Made by a program: the position numbers and the translations under genes. Positions 10,842 to 21,339 of a stretch of 64,000 nt of DNA are shown piece after piece. A model generated the notes under the pieces. The model saw only the letters and a list, made by a program, of their open reading frames with translations, made no database searches and was not told the DNA's origin. Every line of letters begins with the position of its first letter. Within the stretch, counting starts at the first letter, position 1. The DNA is taken from contig JAZGUH010000776.1 of NCBI GenBank assembly GCA_037893225.1, positions 1 to 64,000 of the forward strand. Direction: 5' to 3'. The DNA is from Hippasteria phrygiana. Lineage: Eukaryota; Echinodermata; Asteroidea; Valvatida; Goniasteridae.

Positions 10842-11094
10842 CTCAACATGCATTGTACACGCACGGTACCGCATATATGAGGCAGCTTTTTTCACACCGT
10901 ATATTTGTAGGATCCTACACTTCCTACAGTCCTACACCATTGAAATGTGCACAAAGTAAAAAGAAAAGACGGATACAGTGAACCAGTTTTGTGTAGGACT
11001 GTAGGAAGTTGTAGGTCCTGCAGATGATGCATGGTGAAAAAAGCTGCCCCATATCGTGCTGCATATGACCGCATGCGCTGCATGCGATTGAGTC
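10840..11094. repeat. Secondary inverted repeat inside the Kolobok element
   Basis: Arms of about 100 bp (10840-10939 and 10990-11094) share ggcagcttttttcac and cttcctacagtcctacac in inverted order, around a loop of about 50 bp. It may be a MITE inserted into the transposon or a rearranged part of it. Confidence 0.65.
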
Positions 11095-11717
11095 TGGTAC
11101 CTTATAACAGAAATTGTGTGTATAGTTCTGAGAAGGTGCGGGTCCTTATGAGGGCTGCATAATCAAAGTCGCCAGACTAGAGTATAGCATCAGCTCACAC
11201 ACAACTCACCGCGCAGGTCCCAATAAAAGCCGACTGCAAACAAAGGAAAGTATGACTCATAACTAGCTTTTCAGCAAGAACAAGCCTACAACCCCAATTC
11301 TTAATGTGTCTCACAAAGATGTCAACACTTTAAAATATGTTTATCGTAGTGTTACTCCTGAATCATAAGCAAAAAGCACAGCAAGTAATACTAGCCTTAG
11401 ACAAAAAAATACGTACAGACTCTACGTAAAACATTGTCGTATAATACAGTGACGTCATATGTTTCTACACGTGTACGTCAATACTCGCGCGATACGGCAC
11501 GCAGTTGACCTCGGCCTTTTCTGAATCGAGTCAAAGTGGCTCAGAAAGAAAAGGCTCAAAAACATTTTTTTTGATTTTTCAGAATCATGAAACTTGTTAC
11601 ATTAGTTTTGGGGAGGCATAAACTATCAGATAAGTAAAAAATGTCAAACAAAAATTTGGCGTTTTAGTTCCTCTTTAAGATTCGCCATTAGAGCTGGAAC
11701 TTGGAAGGAATTCTATA

Positions 11718-12330
11718 GGGTAAGTCAGGGTCGTTTAAGATCTTGCCGATATCTTCCGTTTCCCTGAATATATCAACTAAACACTCACCTTGAACTTTAG
11801 AGCAGTCATTCATGCAGCTTTTGATCCCCTCAAAATGAGAATATGATCAAGTTAAACCCGAAAAAAAAGAATTTTTCGTGCAACTCGGTGCATGCACAAA
11901 CCAGCTGTGTACAAAGTAATGGAGCGGATTTTTGAACATGAACGATGTTTTCCGATCGATTATCGGCCAGCGGCACTACGCGCGCCTCGGGGCTCGATAT
12001 CCAGCGGCTGTTTGCTGAAATACTGACAGCGATCAGCAAACAGCCGTTGGATATCGAGCCCCGAGGCGCGCGTAGTGCCGCTGGCCGATAATCGATTGGA
12101 AAACATCGGTCATGTTCAAAAATCCGCTCCATTACTTTGTACACAGCTGGTTTGTGCATGCACCGAGTTGCACGAATTTTTTTTTTCCGGGTTTAACTTG
12201 ATCATATTTTCATTTTGAGGGGATCAAAAGCTGCATGAATGACTGCTCTAAAGTTCAAGGTGAGTGTTTAGTTGATATATTCAGGGAAACGGAAGATATC
12301 GGCAAGATCTTAAACGACCCTGACTTACCC
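11718..12330. repeat. ~600-bp near-perfect palindrome
   Basis: The left arm 11718-12018 and right arm 12033-12330 are inverted copies with only scattered mismatches and small length changes in A/T runs. The spacer is 14 nt (12019-12032). The inner part includes ggctgtttgctga / tcagcaaacagcc and a ~60-bp GC-rich stretch (11962-12018). Confidence 0.9.
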
Positions 12331-12536
12331 TATCTTCCAGCTAGTAATGGTGAATCTTGAGCCTAGAGCTGGAATTTTCAAGCTAAACTTACCCTATAGA
12401 ATTCCTTCCAGCTCTATAATGGCGAATCTTGAACCTAGAGCTGGAATTTTCAAGCTACGGCAGGATATGTAAGTAAGCTCGCTTAGCGGTCATATACGCT
12501 GCACTATGGCTTCGCAGAAAAATACATCACATTGCA

Positions 12537-13808
12537 GGAACATTAAAATTTAAATGGTCGACAGAGGAAATCAAAATATTGTCAGTTTGTATCAAAGGTC
12601 ACAGTGCACAGGGATTGCTTGGATGCAGCGGTGGTAAGGGGAGGAGAGGGCCAGCCAATATAAACACAAATCAAGAAGGCACATTGGCAACAAGCAGTAC
12701 GGCTGATTTTGGAGAGTGGGGGGCCAGAAAGAGATTGGCAAAAAGTGGGGCGAGCTGGCAAGCAAAGCGCGGAGCAATCAAGGACAGGTAGATTTGTCTA
12801 TAACTATACTAAGAAGGCCAATTAAATAAATACATGTTTGGCGTCTGGGTTTTTTGAAAAATGAAAGAGGTGCTTTGCATTTTTTATTTTTTATTGTCAA
12901 AATGGCCTTATCCATTTCAAATTTCCGACAATATGTTTCTTAATTGTTCAAAGTGACAAAGATACAGAAAAGGAAGAGACATGGGTTGGTGGACAATAAA
13001 ATTGAACATGTTTACAGTGGTTTTAATACTTTTAGTAAGCTTGTATTGTATTTTCCCATCGATCGGTTGACATTTGGTGTTTTTTTTTAACCTCATTTCC
13101 ACTGGTAAAATAAAAAATCCATGCGGCCCCACAAAAGTAAGACATTGTCACACCTTGTGCATATTCAAATACATGTATGATAATTTTCATGTCAATATTA
13201 TAAAGAGTGGAATATGGAATAATGTAGTGGGTCTGTGCCCTACATTTACAACGTTCCATGAGCGCGAGTGGGATAATGAAGTTATTTACAATGAGACCAC
13301 TGCAGTCTCCCCTGATTAGTCTATAATACAATCTTTTCGTTTATAAACAGGAGGTGGTGAGAAACCCAAAGAGGATCAGCCCATACACACTGGAATGGGT
13401 ACTTGAGACCCTGGCACCATCCTCCAAAGATGGAGTTGTTGGCAGGGGGGAGGGAGAGTCTGTGCCAGAGATATGATGGTGATAATGATGATGTTGATGG
13501 GGAGGCGGCTTCAGCTTCAGAAGTGGATAGTGCAGGGATAATGTTGCTGATGGGAGTGTAGAGGGTCAGGTAGGTGACACTTTATCATGGTCATCAGCCC
13601 TTCCAACAAAATCCATGGGTGAACAAACAGGCCGGTCTTCACATTGGTCTTTGACATGGATATGGAGCGACTGCAGGTCGAAAAAGAACAGCTGCAGGTT
13701 TCACAATTAAACAAACAGTGCAGCTTAGCAGATCTCAATGCTACCATGCAAATGATGCTGGCTGTCATTTGTAATCGACAGGGTATTAAAGTTGTTATGC
13801 GAAAATGA
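12537..13808 (+). pseudogene. Possible PIF/Harbinger Myb/SANT-like accessory gene remnant
   Basis: An open stretch at 12543-12791 begins KFKWSTEEIKIL, which resembles the start of a Myb/SANT-like trihelix. PIF/Harbinger transposons encode such a protein beside their transposase to reach target DNA. A GT-type donor near 12788 and a pyrimidine-rich CAG acceptor near 13350 could bound an intron, after which frames are broken. Near the end, an open segment (13656-13808) has a coiled-coil-like stretch, MDMERLQVEKEQLQVSQL, and ends at a TGA after RQGIKVVMRK. The partner transposase lies convergently at 16640-17470. The assignment leans on that neighbour and is tentative. Confidence 0.35.
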
Positions 13809-13937
13809 CCAGTAATATGGCAGCCAGTATTATTTGCATAGTGGCATTGCCATCATTTGTGTATTTTTCTGTGTTGATCATGATTTGCAAATATAAAGCA
13901 TTTCATAGTTGGGAAGGCTGATGAACAGCAACTTTAA

Positions 13938-14267
13938 AGGGCCATGTCATGTAAATTTTATTTTGTTGTCCGCTCATGAAAGTTAGCCAATAAATTAAAA
14001 TTTAAATGTGCAACTTTTGGGTTACCAAAAACCCCTAAACTGTCTTCCTTAAATGACATGACAGCAACATTGCCCTTATTTGTCAGGAAATCCATGGAAA
14101 ATGTTAAATGTTTAACAGTCCCGAATCCTCAAATTTTAACACACACCCGAGGAAGTGCGCTTTCAAATAAGATTAACCAAAATGGGTGTTAAATAGTTTC
14201 ATACATTTAAGAGAAGTAGAAAGTTGCACAAAATATGCTCCCAAGAAAATTTCATGCCATGGGCCTT
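13938..14267. mobile_element. 330-bp MITE with TTAA duplication
   Basis: TTAA (13934-13937 and 14268-14271) flanks inverted ends AGGGCCATGTCATG and CATGCCATGGGCCT. TTAA followed by AGGG-type tips matches the T2/Kolobok miniature style. It is inserted just past the Myb/SANT-like remnant. No coding. Confidence 0.75.
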
Positions 14268-14553
14268 TAAATAGACTTGAATATTACGTTGCAGTTGTGA
14301 TATTGTAACATTCAACAAATGTTTGAATTACTTAGTGTTGAGGACTCTCTTCTGAAGTCTTCTCTGCGAAATATCCTAAATCATTAAGTGTTTTTGGGCA
14401 ATTTTCTGAAAAATAAACGACTGTTTATTGTTATCCGAAACAATCCCTGTAAGCTTCATGTTCCAAGCATAATTTTCCATGCCTGTCTGCACTGAGGGGC
14501 ACATTCTTAATCACTCAAAGATCTACAACTATCTGTTTTTGCATACAGACTAC

Positions 14554-15419
14554 TTGGGATGTGCATCCGAACCGGGTACTGGAGTACCCGACCGTTCATG
14601 TCGGGAACTGGTTCCAGATTATGGAATCAAGTACCCCTACAACTTTACATTATCGAACAGTAACTTCCCAGACATTGGAAAAGGAAAGGTTTTGAATGTT
14701 ATTTGTCGGGAATTTTCAAAATTAAAACCCTAGTATGGGAAACCAGCACAGATTTCACGTTTATGACGCCCATGAAAGTTGACAATGAAGGGAATTTACT
14801 AGTCGTGGTTTTTGTAGTCTCGGCATAGATAAGAGCTTCGACGAGACATAATAGCTTGCCTCATTCTACTATAAATAGAACTAGCTTCCGGACAACCATC
14901 TTTCGTGATATGCCGGCACATTTACTGGATAGGCATAAGATTTAGTTTTTTCAGACTTTTGTCAGACTTTGAATCTCAGAGAAAGATATTATTACAACTT
15001 CCAGGATTGGAAGTTTTGGGTTGGTTTTCTTTAACGGTAATCCGGGTATCTGTTTTTTCAATCAGGTACCCGGTTCTAGCGACGGCGATTTCTCGTCAAG
15101 GTTGGGGGGGGGGGGGGGGGCGGAGGAAAAATCGTACAAGCAACAATAATTGTTAAGCATTTTGTACTCGGTGTCTCTTGTGTATCCTGGAAAATTTTAG
15201 AAAATGTGTGCTGATCTTTGTGTATTCTGGTGCATCCTGGTGCATGTAAAAGCCAATGACCCATAAATTTTTTTGACCATGGGAAAATTATTGGGGGGGG
15301 GACACTATCTGTCCCCTCCCCAAAAAATATTTGGGGGGAACATTTCCCCCCCCCCCCCCCCGGATTGCCGCCCATGACATGCCCATTTTTTTTTTACTAC
15401 CCGTAAATGCACACCCCTA
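14554..15419. mobile_element. hAT-like non-autonomous element with 8-bp duplication
   Basis: The direct repeat CAGACTAC (14546-14553 and 15420-15427) brackets ends TTGGGATGTGCAT and, inverted, TAGGGGTGTGCAT. Length is 866 bp. It contains the second copy of the dispersed repeat (15164-15376) and no transposase. An 8-bp duplication is the hAT hallmark. Confidence 0.78.
15164..15376 (+). repeat. Dispersed repeat, copy 2
   Basis: Direct-orientation relative of 3078-3291, with an expanded C run (15347-15361). It lies wholly inside the hAT-like element at 14554-15419, so it inserted later or travelled with it. Confidence 0.7.
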
Positions 15420-15736
15420 CAGACTACAGAGCTTCCTGGTACTAATTTGGACATTATAATGAACATAGTGAAAACAAGTTTCATGAATACTCTCTACATT
15501 AACAAAAAAGTAACACTACATGCAGGCATGAAAGAGCAAAAAGGATGTACATTTTTGTACTTGGCCAAAATGAAACTAGTCCATGTACCCTTTATACTTG
15601 TGTACCATGAAAAGAAGATTCTGTTTTTAATACGGCCAGGGCTCTTTAATAGCAGGCAGATGATACATATTGCAGAGCAAGTATAATTTGTATGCTGTTG
15701 TTTGTATTCATACAAAAAGATTAACTACATTTGAAG

Positions 15737-16260
15737 TAGGGCTGTCCCAAATATACCGAATATTCGATTATTCGATTGTCAGCCGAATAATCGAATACCT
15801 TTTTGTCTATTCAAATTTTCTAAAATAATATATAAATATATACATGTATGCATGTGCAGATACTCTAAGGCCATTTTAATAGAAAATTTACGGTGCTTAG
15901 CAGTGTCAAACGTAGCACTTTGTCACAGTACTTTTTGTGGGTGGAGGTTTATTGTTCCCGTCCGTAAAACACTTAGCAAAACGCAGGCTGGTTTTTTGTT
16001 ATCAGAACGTTATACCCGTAATGATCTTGAAACAACAGGCGCATGTAACAAAAATGTCAATCGAGTGTCCATAATATCGATCGCCGCACGTTAAAACACC
16101 GGCATGCTTTGCGTGCAACTTTTCACCGCCACAGCATGCAGTTGCAGCTGACACGTAAAAAACTTGATCGGTGAGTATCGAATATTCGGTCAAACCCAGT
16201 TTCGAATAATTGAATATTAAATTAATTGAAAATTAAATTATTCGAAAATGAACAGCCCTA
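15737..16260. mobile_element. hAT-like non-autonomous element, 524 bp
   Basis: Ends TAGGGCTGT (15737) and ACAGCCCTA (to 16260) are inverted copies flanked by atttgaag (15729-15736) and atttgcag (16261-16268), an 8-bp duplication with one change. The subterminal regions are rich in cgaatattcg/ttattcga words on both sides. No transposase. Confidence 0.8.
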
Positions 16261-16268
16261 ATTTGCAG

Positions 16269-16639
16269 TAGGTACAAGTACCTAGGCCAAACAGGAGGGT
16301 TTAGTTCCTATAATGAATATATATGCACGTATGTAAAGCAATTTTGTGTCAACTCTGCAAGGGTAGATTAAATAAATACTAAATTTGCATTGGAAATTCC
16401 TTTGCTTGACAGTTTTTCCTTAGACATACAGTAGTGAAATGCATATTAACCCTAACCATCCCTAATCTGCCAAAATCAAACACCCCATTTGTGTTGAATT
16501 TTGTGTGATTGGGTACTGTAGAGCCTTGGCACCATCACTTTGCATGGGACTTGATGCCCTGATTTTGTCTAAGTACAAAGAATGTGCCATTGGTTTACTA
16601 CACAGTGTTGGAGTTTGTGTGGTTAGGGAAGGATTCTAG
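16269..16639. other. No gene recognised
   Basis: Sequence between the hAT-like element and the Harbinger remnant, without recognised motifs. It is presumably part of the old Harbinger element. Confidence 0.35.
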
Positions 16640-17470
16640 TAAAAGGCCTTGGGCTGTTAGGGTTAACCAACTGGTTTTCTGCAGATGCGCCCATTATAGA
16701 GGGGAACATCAACTTCATCATCATCGTCCACTGCCTCACCATTAATCTCAGGCTCCCCAAAACTAATTGTGGCCATGTTGTGCAGACTGCACATGCAAGT
16801 ATTATTTTACTTGCTCGTACTGGATTTACCCTATATATAAGACCAATGACCAAACATGGGAAGCGTCATTTCAGCTGGCCAAACATCTCTTCAACCATAA
16901 GACACGGGTTCGCTTGATGAGGCTGTTGTTGAATCGCCGCTCTCCATGTGTTTGAGGATTAAGAAATTGTGTCATCAGCCATGGTCGAAGGGCATATCCT
17001 GTGTCACCAAGTAGCACACCGTTGATCCTGCAATACAAACAAAAACATCAGCCTGTAATTCTAGTTGTCTGATTTTGAAAACTCAGTGCAACACCATTAC
17101 TAAGGTGGCATCATGCTCATGAAGGTAGAATTTGTCTTAAAGTTGAGGTGCACACATGCAAGTCTATATTCACATACATGTATAAACACATTTAAAAGCT
17201 GTGTTGATAATTGCTTTTAGTTTAAAAATTCTTGTGTTTACGTAAAGCAAATACAAGAAGAATGCAAAGGATATTTTATACAAACCTTCTGTTTTCAAAT
17301 ATTTCACCAATCAAGTACACTGCCCTGAAGTATATTGCGCTGTTATGTGTGCTGCCAGGCCATCTTGTCACGATGTTTGTGATTTGATACGAAGCGTTGC
17401 AAATCATTTGGATGCCCCATAGGCGCACATTCGTGCAATCAATTGCACCCGGGCCACAACTCCTAAAATG
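16640..17470 (-). pseudogene. PIF/Harbinger transposase (HARBI1-like), decayed, two exons
   Basis: On the minus strand, exon 17470-17286 reads SCGPGAIDCTNVRLWG ... TNIVTRWPGSTHNSAIY. It starts after a cacattttag acceptor and ends at an AAG|GTTTGT donor. A second exon starts at 17027 after a ttgcag acceptor with INGVLLGDTGYALRPWLMT, then GERRFNNSLIKR. It then shifts frame several times before an isolated RFPCLV-like tail. These are conserved blocks of the DDE nuclease that cuts and pastes PIF/Harbinger elements. The first Asp is kept (GAIDC), but the position normally Asp in the GS.HDS block is Asn here (STHNS). With the frameshifts this makes the copy inactive. The N-terminal exon was not found; the Gypsy element begins about 350 bp upstream of the exon on this strand. 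Confidence 0.8.
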
Positions 17471-17488
17471 TGAATTGAAACAGTACAT

Positions 17489-17814
17489 GTATCAGGGTAC
17501 ATGTGGTTGGTTTCAAGAAGTAAACAATTTCCATTGTTCCATATGGCAAGAGTCAATTTCTGCTTTTGTTGTGCAAAACAATAATTGTCATACAAAACAC
17601 CACGCAGCTGTAGCATCTGTAATAGCGCCCTCCACTCGACCATGCATAGTTCAATAGGTCATGTCTTTACACAAGTAGCATACGATCAGGAAACGTTCTC
17701 AAGTGGTGTTATTCTTTATTCCTAGTCCCAAAAACTTGAACCCCATGAGTACGGTATTTTACGGGAGACGTCGTGGTGCCGCGGCGGCTCTAGCAGCCAA
17801 GCGAACCGCTACAA
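17489..17814. other. Probable intron and 5' flank of the Harbinger remnant
   Basis: No conserved transposase block is visible. The minus-strand frame at 17643-17404 is a shadow running through the acceptor of the transposase exon. Confidence 0.4.
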
Positions 17815-18027
17815 TGTGTTTGTGCAGTCAAGCGCAACATATACACAATAATCCAACAATGGATTGAAACTGCACAAACAGCTACCAATGGCGTCATCCG
17901 GCCTGGTGGCACTGTTTAATCCAACAATGGATTTAAACTGCACAAACGGCGGCCAATGGCGTCATCCGGCCTGGTGGCACTGTTTCTTTTGCACCACATG
18001 GTGTCATCCATACGCAAGGGGTTAAAC
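17815..18027 (+). mobile_element. Probable Gypsy 5' LTR with a tandem 68-bp duplication
   Basis: This precedes a primer-binding-site-like sequence and the gag start. Two adjacent 68-bp units (17850-17917 and 17918-17985) start aatccaacaatggatt and end ggtggcactgttt, with a few differences. The left boundary (a TGT near 17816) is a guess because no 3' LTR is present for comparison. Confidence 0.5.
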
Positions 18028-18040
18028 TGGCGACGAGGAT
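18028..18040 (+). promoter_or_regulatory. tRNA primer-binding-site-like sequence
   Basis: TGGCGACGAGGAT immediately follows the presumed LTR. TGG-initiated sequences of this type are common primer sites of Ty3/Gypsy (Mag-like) elements. Confidence 0.6.
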
Positions 18041-18185
18041 AGGATCTGTACACACAAGCATGTGACCTTCACAGTCAAGTGAGCCTAATAGTAGCTTTGC
18101 CGTCCATAGTAACGGGAATTTTCAGACATGTTTCCGTTCACGTTTCTGCACATTCGTTACACACAGACACACGTGTACAGTCAAC

Positions 18186-18890
18186 ATGGCATCTGCTATG
18201 CCCACGCGGCCTCCGTTGGAAGCACACAGCGAGCCCACCGCTCTCAGCATCAAGTGGGAAAAATGGATGAAACGTTTTGAAGGAGCGATGGTAGGATTCA
18301 ACATCACCACAGCCAACAGAAAACGAGCTTTGCTACTGCATTATGGAGGTGAGCAACTCCAAACTGTATTTGACACACTCTCTGATACGGGCGATGAGAA
18401 TGACCATGAAAAAGCTAAAGTGGCTTTGACAAATCACTTCATTCCCATCTAATGAAACAATCCTCTTCAGGCGTCTCACACAAAATACTGGTGAAAGTGT
18501 TGATCAGTACTGCACTCGACCCTAAACTATTGACTGATAATAACTGGGTGCACATCAAAGAAGCTACGCCGCAGATCACTTGAGAAGCCATACACCCTGC
18601 CTCAGTTATATTAGAGCTTGCTAGATCACTCAAACTGTCGGAGAAAAGGGCTGGTGACGTTGAAAACCAAAGTGAAACTCACCAAACTGTCCACGAAATC
18701 TCAGAGGCCAACTCGTCATGCTCAAAAAGGTAAATCTCCCCGACATGACAGCGCTCCCAAAACACAGAAGAATGCAAAGCCAAAGATATGTTGCAACTGT
18801 GGAGGACACCCGCATGACCGAGAATGCCCTGCTAAAGGCAAAGAGTGTAGTTCTTGTGGTAAGCTCAACCACTTCTCGTCTCTCTGTTGA
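18186..18890 (+). pseudogene. Ty3/Gypsy gag, frameshifted
   Basis: The ATG at 18186 opens 88 codons of capsid-like sequence (KWEKWMKRFEGAM ... RKRALLLHYGG), as in Mag-type Gypsy gag. It ends early at a TAA (18450-18452), and the homologous text continues in other frames. At 18786-18890 a double zinc knuckle follows: CCNCGGHPHDREC (one residue short of the CX2CX4HX4C spacing) and CSSCGKLNHFSSLC (canonical). Gag would package the RNA. At least two frameshifts make it non-functional. Confidence 0.8.
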
Positions 18891-19020
18891 TCCAGTAAAC
18901 AAAAACAGCGATCACAGCACAAACCGCAGACTGAGAAATGTGGACGACTAGGATGACTCTTCATCATCAGATGACGAATACATCTTCGCAGTCCATACCC
19001 CTTCTCAAAAGCCTCGAACC

Positions 19021-19431
19021 ACAATTTGCATTGAAGGCATTGACACGTCAGTTATCTTCGACTCCGGATGTCCCCGTAACATCATCGACAAACCCACATT
19101 CAGCCTCATCACTCTCTGCAAGCCGCTGAAACTGGACAAAACTGACATTCTTCTTTACTCATATGGTACAGATAAGCCACTGCCCATATGCGGTAAATTC
19201 ACAGCGCTCCTCGAAACAGGAAACCGCTTTGCAACAGCAGATGTGTTTGTTGTAGACACCAAAGCTGGATGTCTCCTTGGCCTCAAAACAGCTCAGGACT
19301 TGGGACTCCTCACTGTCAATGACCCAGTCTGTGATATCACAGATCACAACAGCGAAGACTTCAAGTCATATCCGACCTTGTTTGCCCCTCATAAACTCAA
19401 AGGAGTACAGGTCAATCTCCACATCGATTAA
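19021..19431 (+). pseudogene. Ty3/Gypsy aspartic protease domain
   Basis: One frame runs through VIFDSGCPRNIID, where D-S-G is the retropepsin-type active-site triad, and through CLLGLKTAQDLGLL, the hydrophobic-G-L block near the domain end. The frame reaches a TAA at 19429-19431 where a glutamine codon would fit (stop followed by SVPPVAQ). It lies between gag and RT as in Gypsy polyproteins. Confidence 0.78.
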
Positions 19432-20160
19432 TCAGTGCCTCCTGTTGCTCAACGCTATCGCAAAGCACCTAGATCAAGACATCGAGGATGCTGTTGTTCC
19501 TACTCCATGGGTGTCCCCTGTCATCGCAGTCCCTAAACCACACAACCTTGACAACATCCACCTGTGCATTGATATGAGGGCTGCAAACAAAGCCATCAAG
19601 CGTGTACGGCACCCATCACCAACAATGGATGAACTCATAGCCGAGCTCAATGGCTCACAAGTTTTCTCCAAATTTTATCTTAGGTCTGGATATCATCAGC
19701 TTGAACTAGTGCCAGAAAGTCGATATATCACGACGTTCGCTACACATGTCGTATTCAAGCGATACAAACGACTCATCTTCGGCATCTCTTCAGCCAGTGA
19801 AGTGTTCCAAAACACAATCCAACAAATTGTTGAAGGCATACCCGGTGTGCTCAATGTCTCACTGATGACATTCTGATACATGCCCCCACCATGGAAGAGC
19901 ACAACAAGAGGCTACACATGCTTCTTGAGCGCTTGCAGAAAAAAGGCCTCCCGCGTTTACTTCTTGGACTTGTCTTCAGTGGACATGGCATCTCCCCAAA
20001 TCCGCGAAAAGTCAACGCTATCAAAAATACTAGTGCCCCACAGATAGAGCCTAGTGGAAGTCCGTAGCCTACTTGGTATGACAAGCTACAGTTCACGCTT
20101 CATACCAAATTTCTCGACTATCCCCGATCACCTTCACACACTTAACGAGAAAGACCCAAC
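19432..20160 (+). pseudogene. Ty3/Gypsy reverse transcriptase, broken
   Basis: Open segments contain PTPWVSPVIAVPKP, CIDMRAANKAIKR, FSKFYLRSGYHQLEL and LIFGISSASEVFQ, which are conserved RT blocks in order. The catalytic box is damaged: after LNVS near 19859 a short insertion shifts the frame, and DDILIH is read only in the next frame. Later text (19900-20160) retains the thumb/connection part in fragments. The copy cannot make an active enzyme. Confidence 0.85.
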
Positions 20161-20162
20161 GT

Positions 20163-20548
20163 TTGAATGGAACGCATGACGTAGCACTCCAACAACTAAA
20201 AGACTCACTCTCACGCGAAGCTGTCGGTGCATATTTCAACCCAGCCAAAGACACGGAAGTATGGGTTGATGCAAGTCCTGTTGGCCTCGGTGCAATGCCA
20301 ACACAAACTGATAAACAGGGATTAAGCAAAGTGGTCAGCTATGCCAGTCGCGCTCTGACACCCACTGAACAAAGCTACAGCCAAATCGAGCGAGAAGCCA
20401 TTGGAATCACTTAGGGAATTCAACACTTACACATGTACAAGCATTTACAGTTGTCACCAACTACAAACCACTCATCCCAATATTCACCAAACCTCAGGCA
20501 AGCCCATCTCCGCACATACAGAACTGGCTACTCAAACTGTCATACGAC
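20163..20548 (+). pseudogene. Ty3/Gypsy RNase H domain
   Basis: A frame reads VWVDASPVGLGAM, VVSYASRALTPTEQSYSQIE and REAIGIT, then a TAG at 20412-20414 where the family usually has Trp. Further fragments follow in other frames. This is the usual RNase H placement between RT and integrase. Confidence 0.75.
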
Positions 20549-21248
20549 ATGTCTGTTGTTCATTGCGCTAGAAAGAACAACCCCGCAGACTACATGTCCA
20601 GACATCCTTGCCCGAACAGCGCCATTGACAGTCTCTCTCAAGAAGCCAACGAGTTTGTCAACTTCGTTGCCAACCATTCAACTCCCAAAGCCATCACGCT
20701 TGAAGAGATCCGTCGTGAAACTGACAAAGACCTTGCTCTCCAAACAGTCAAACGAGCATATCGCGATGGACAATGGTTCAAGCTCAAGGACAACTACAAT
20801 GCATTATGGGCAATTCGTGATAGCATTACAGTCACAGAGTGTGGTGTAGTCCTGCGAGAACAAGTACGCATTGTAATCCCTGCTAGTTTCAAGCAACAGC
20901 GCATTCTCAATCTTGCCCACAGCGGTCATCTGGGAATATCGAAAACCAAGTCGCTGCTACGCGAAAAGGTATGGTTCCCAAACATCCACCAGAAAGCTGA
21001 AGAACTTGTCAAACACTGTCTTACCTGCCAAGCTTCCATTGTGGAACACAAACGCGAACCCTTGTCAATGACAGATCTTACCGCGTACCCCTGGCAAAAT
21101 GTCAGTGTTGATTTCTGTGCCCCATTCACCTCTGGAGATTACCTACTTGTGTGTATGGATGATTACTCCAGATTTCCATGTGTCGAAATCCTACGTTCAA
21201 CTTCAGCTCGTGCTACGATTCCCATCATGGCAAGATCTTTGCTGCACA
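20549..21248 (+). pseudogene. Ty3/Gypsy integrase, 3'-truncated
   Basis: This is the longest open piece of the element. The end of RNase H (ADYMSRHPC) is followed by an integrase N-terminal zinc finger with H..H and C..C ligands (HSGHLGISKTK ... HCLTC), then VSVDFCAPF and CMDDYSRFP around the first two catalytic aspartates. The match stops near ARSLLHT (about 21248), before the catalytic glutamate, and unrelated sequence follows. No 3' LTR is present. Confidence 0.8.
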
Positions 21249-21304
21249 CGGTATGCTGCACACTATATTTGTATTGTTTTATGACCAATATATAACGAAC
21301 ACCC

Positions 21305-21339
21305 AAAATATTAAAACGTGATACCGTTTTAGTTCCTCT
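21305..21339. mobile_element. Isolated Kolobok-family terminus next to TTAA
   Basis: CGTTTTAGTTCCTCT followed by TTAA (21340-21343) repeats the right end of the Kolobok element at 10079-11674. No matching left end is seen nearby. It lies about 90 bp beyond the point where the Gypsy integrase breaks off. Confidence 0.6.

Larger units (their letters stand above)
10079..11674. mobile_element. Kolobok-type DNA transposon, 1,596 bp, TTAA duplication
   Basis: TTAA at 10075-10078 and 11675-11678 brackets inverted ends sharing AGAGGAACTAAAACG, with imperfect similarity continuing for about 40 bp. TTAA duplications, AG-rich tips and an encoded THAP domain together define the Kolobok superfamily. The coding region carries only the THAP part and no DDE catalytic core is seen. 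The copy is therefore probably non-autonomous, perhaps an internal deletion. A secondary inverted repeat (10840-11094) sits where the ORF stops. Confidence 0.85.
10049..12458. mobile_element. Foldback element carrying a nested Kolobok insertion
   Basis: Outer ends gtagcttgaaaattccagct (from 10049) and its inverse (ending 12458) bound two long inverted arms that meet at a palindrome centre near 12,025. The left arm is interrupted by a complete Kolobok-type element (10079-11674). Removing it restores continuity with the right arm (ggct-TTAA-gattcgcc against ggttcaagattcgcc). The right arm also holds an extra tandem copy of a ~70-bp module (12361-12458), absent from the left. No clear target duplication flanks the outer ends. 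No outer-element transposase is visible. Confidence 0.75.

Noticed and set aside
11830..12159. 109-codon minus frame
   Set aside because: It is a read-through of the palindrome; both strands carry related text because the arms are inverted copies.
14479..14733. 84-codon plus frame
   Set aside because: It crosses the left end and target duplication of the hAT-like element at 14554, so it cannot be an ancestral gene.
15076..15375. Pro/Gly-rich minus-strand frame of 99 codons (also 3148-3372)
   Set aside because: It is produced by C and G runs within the dispersed repeat and is not shared as a conserved frame between the two copies.
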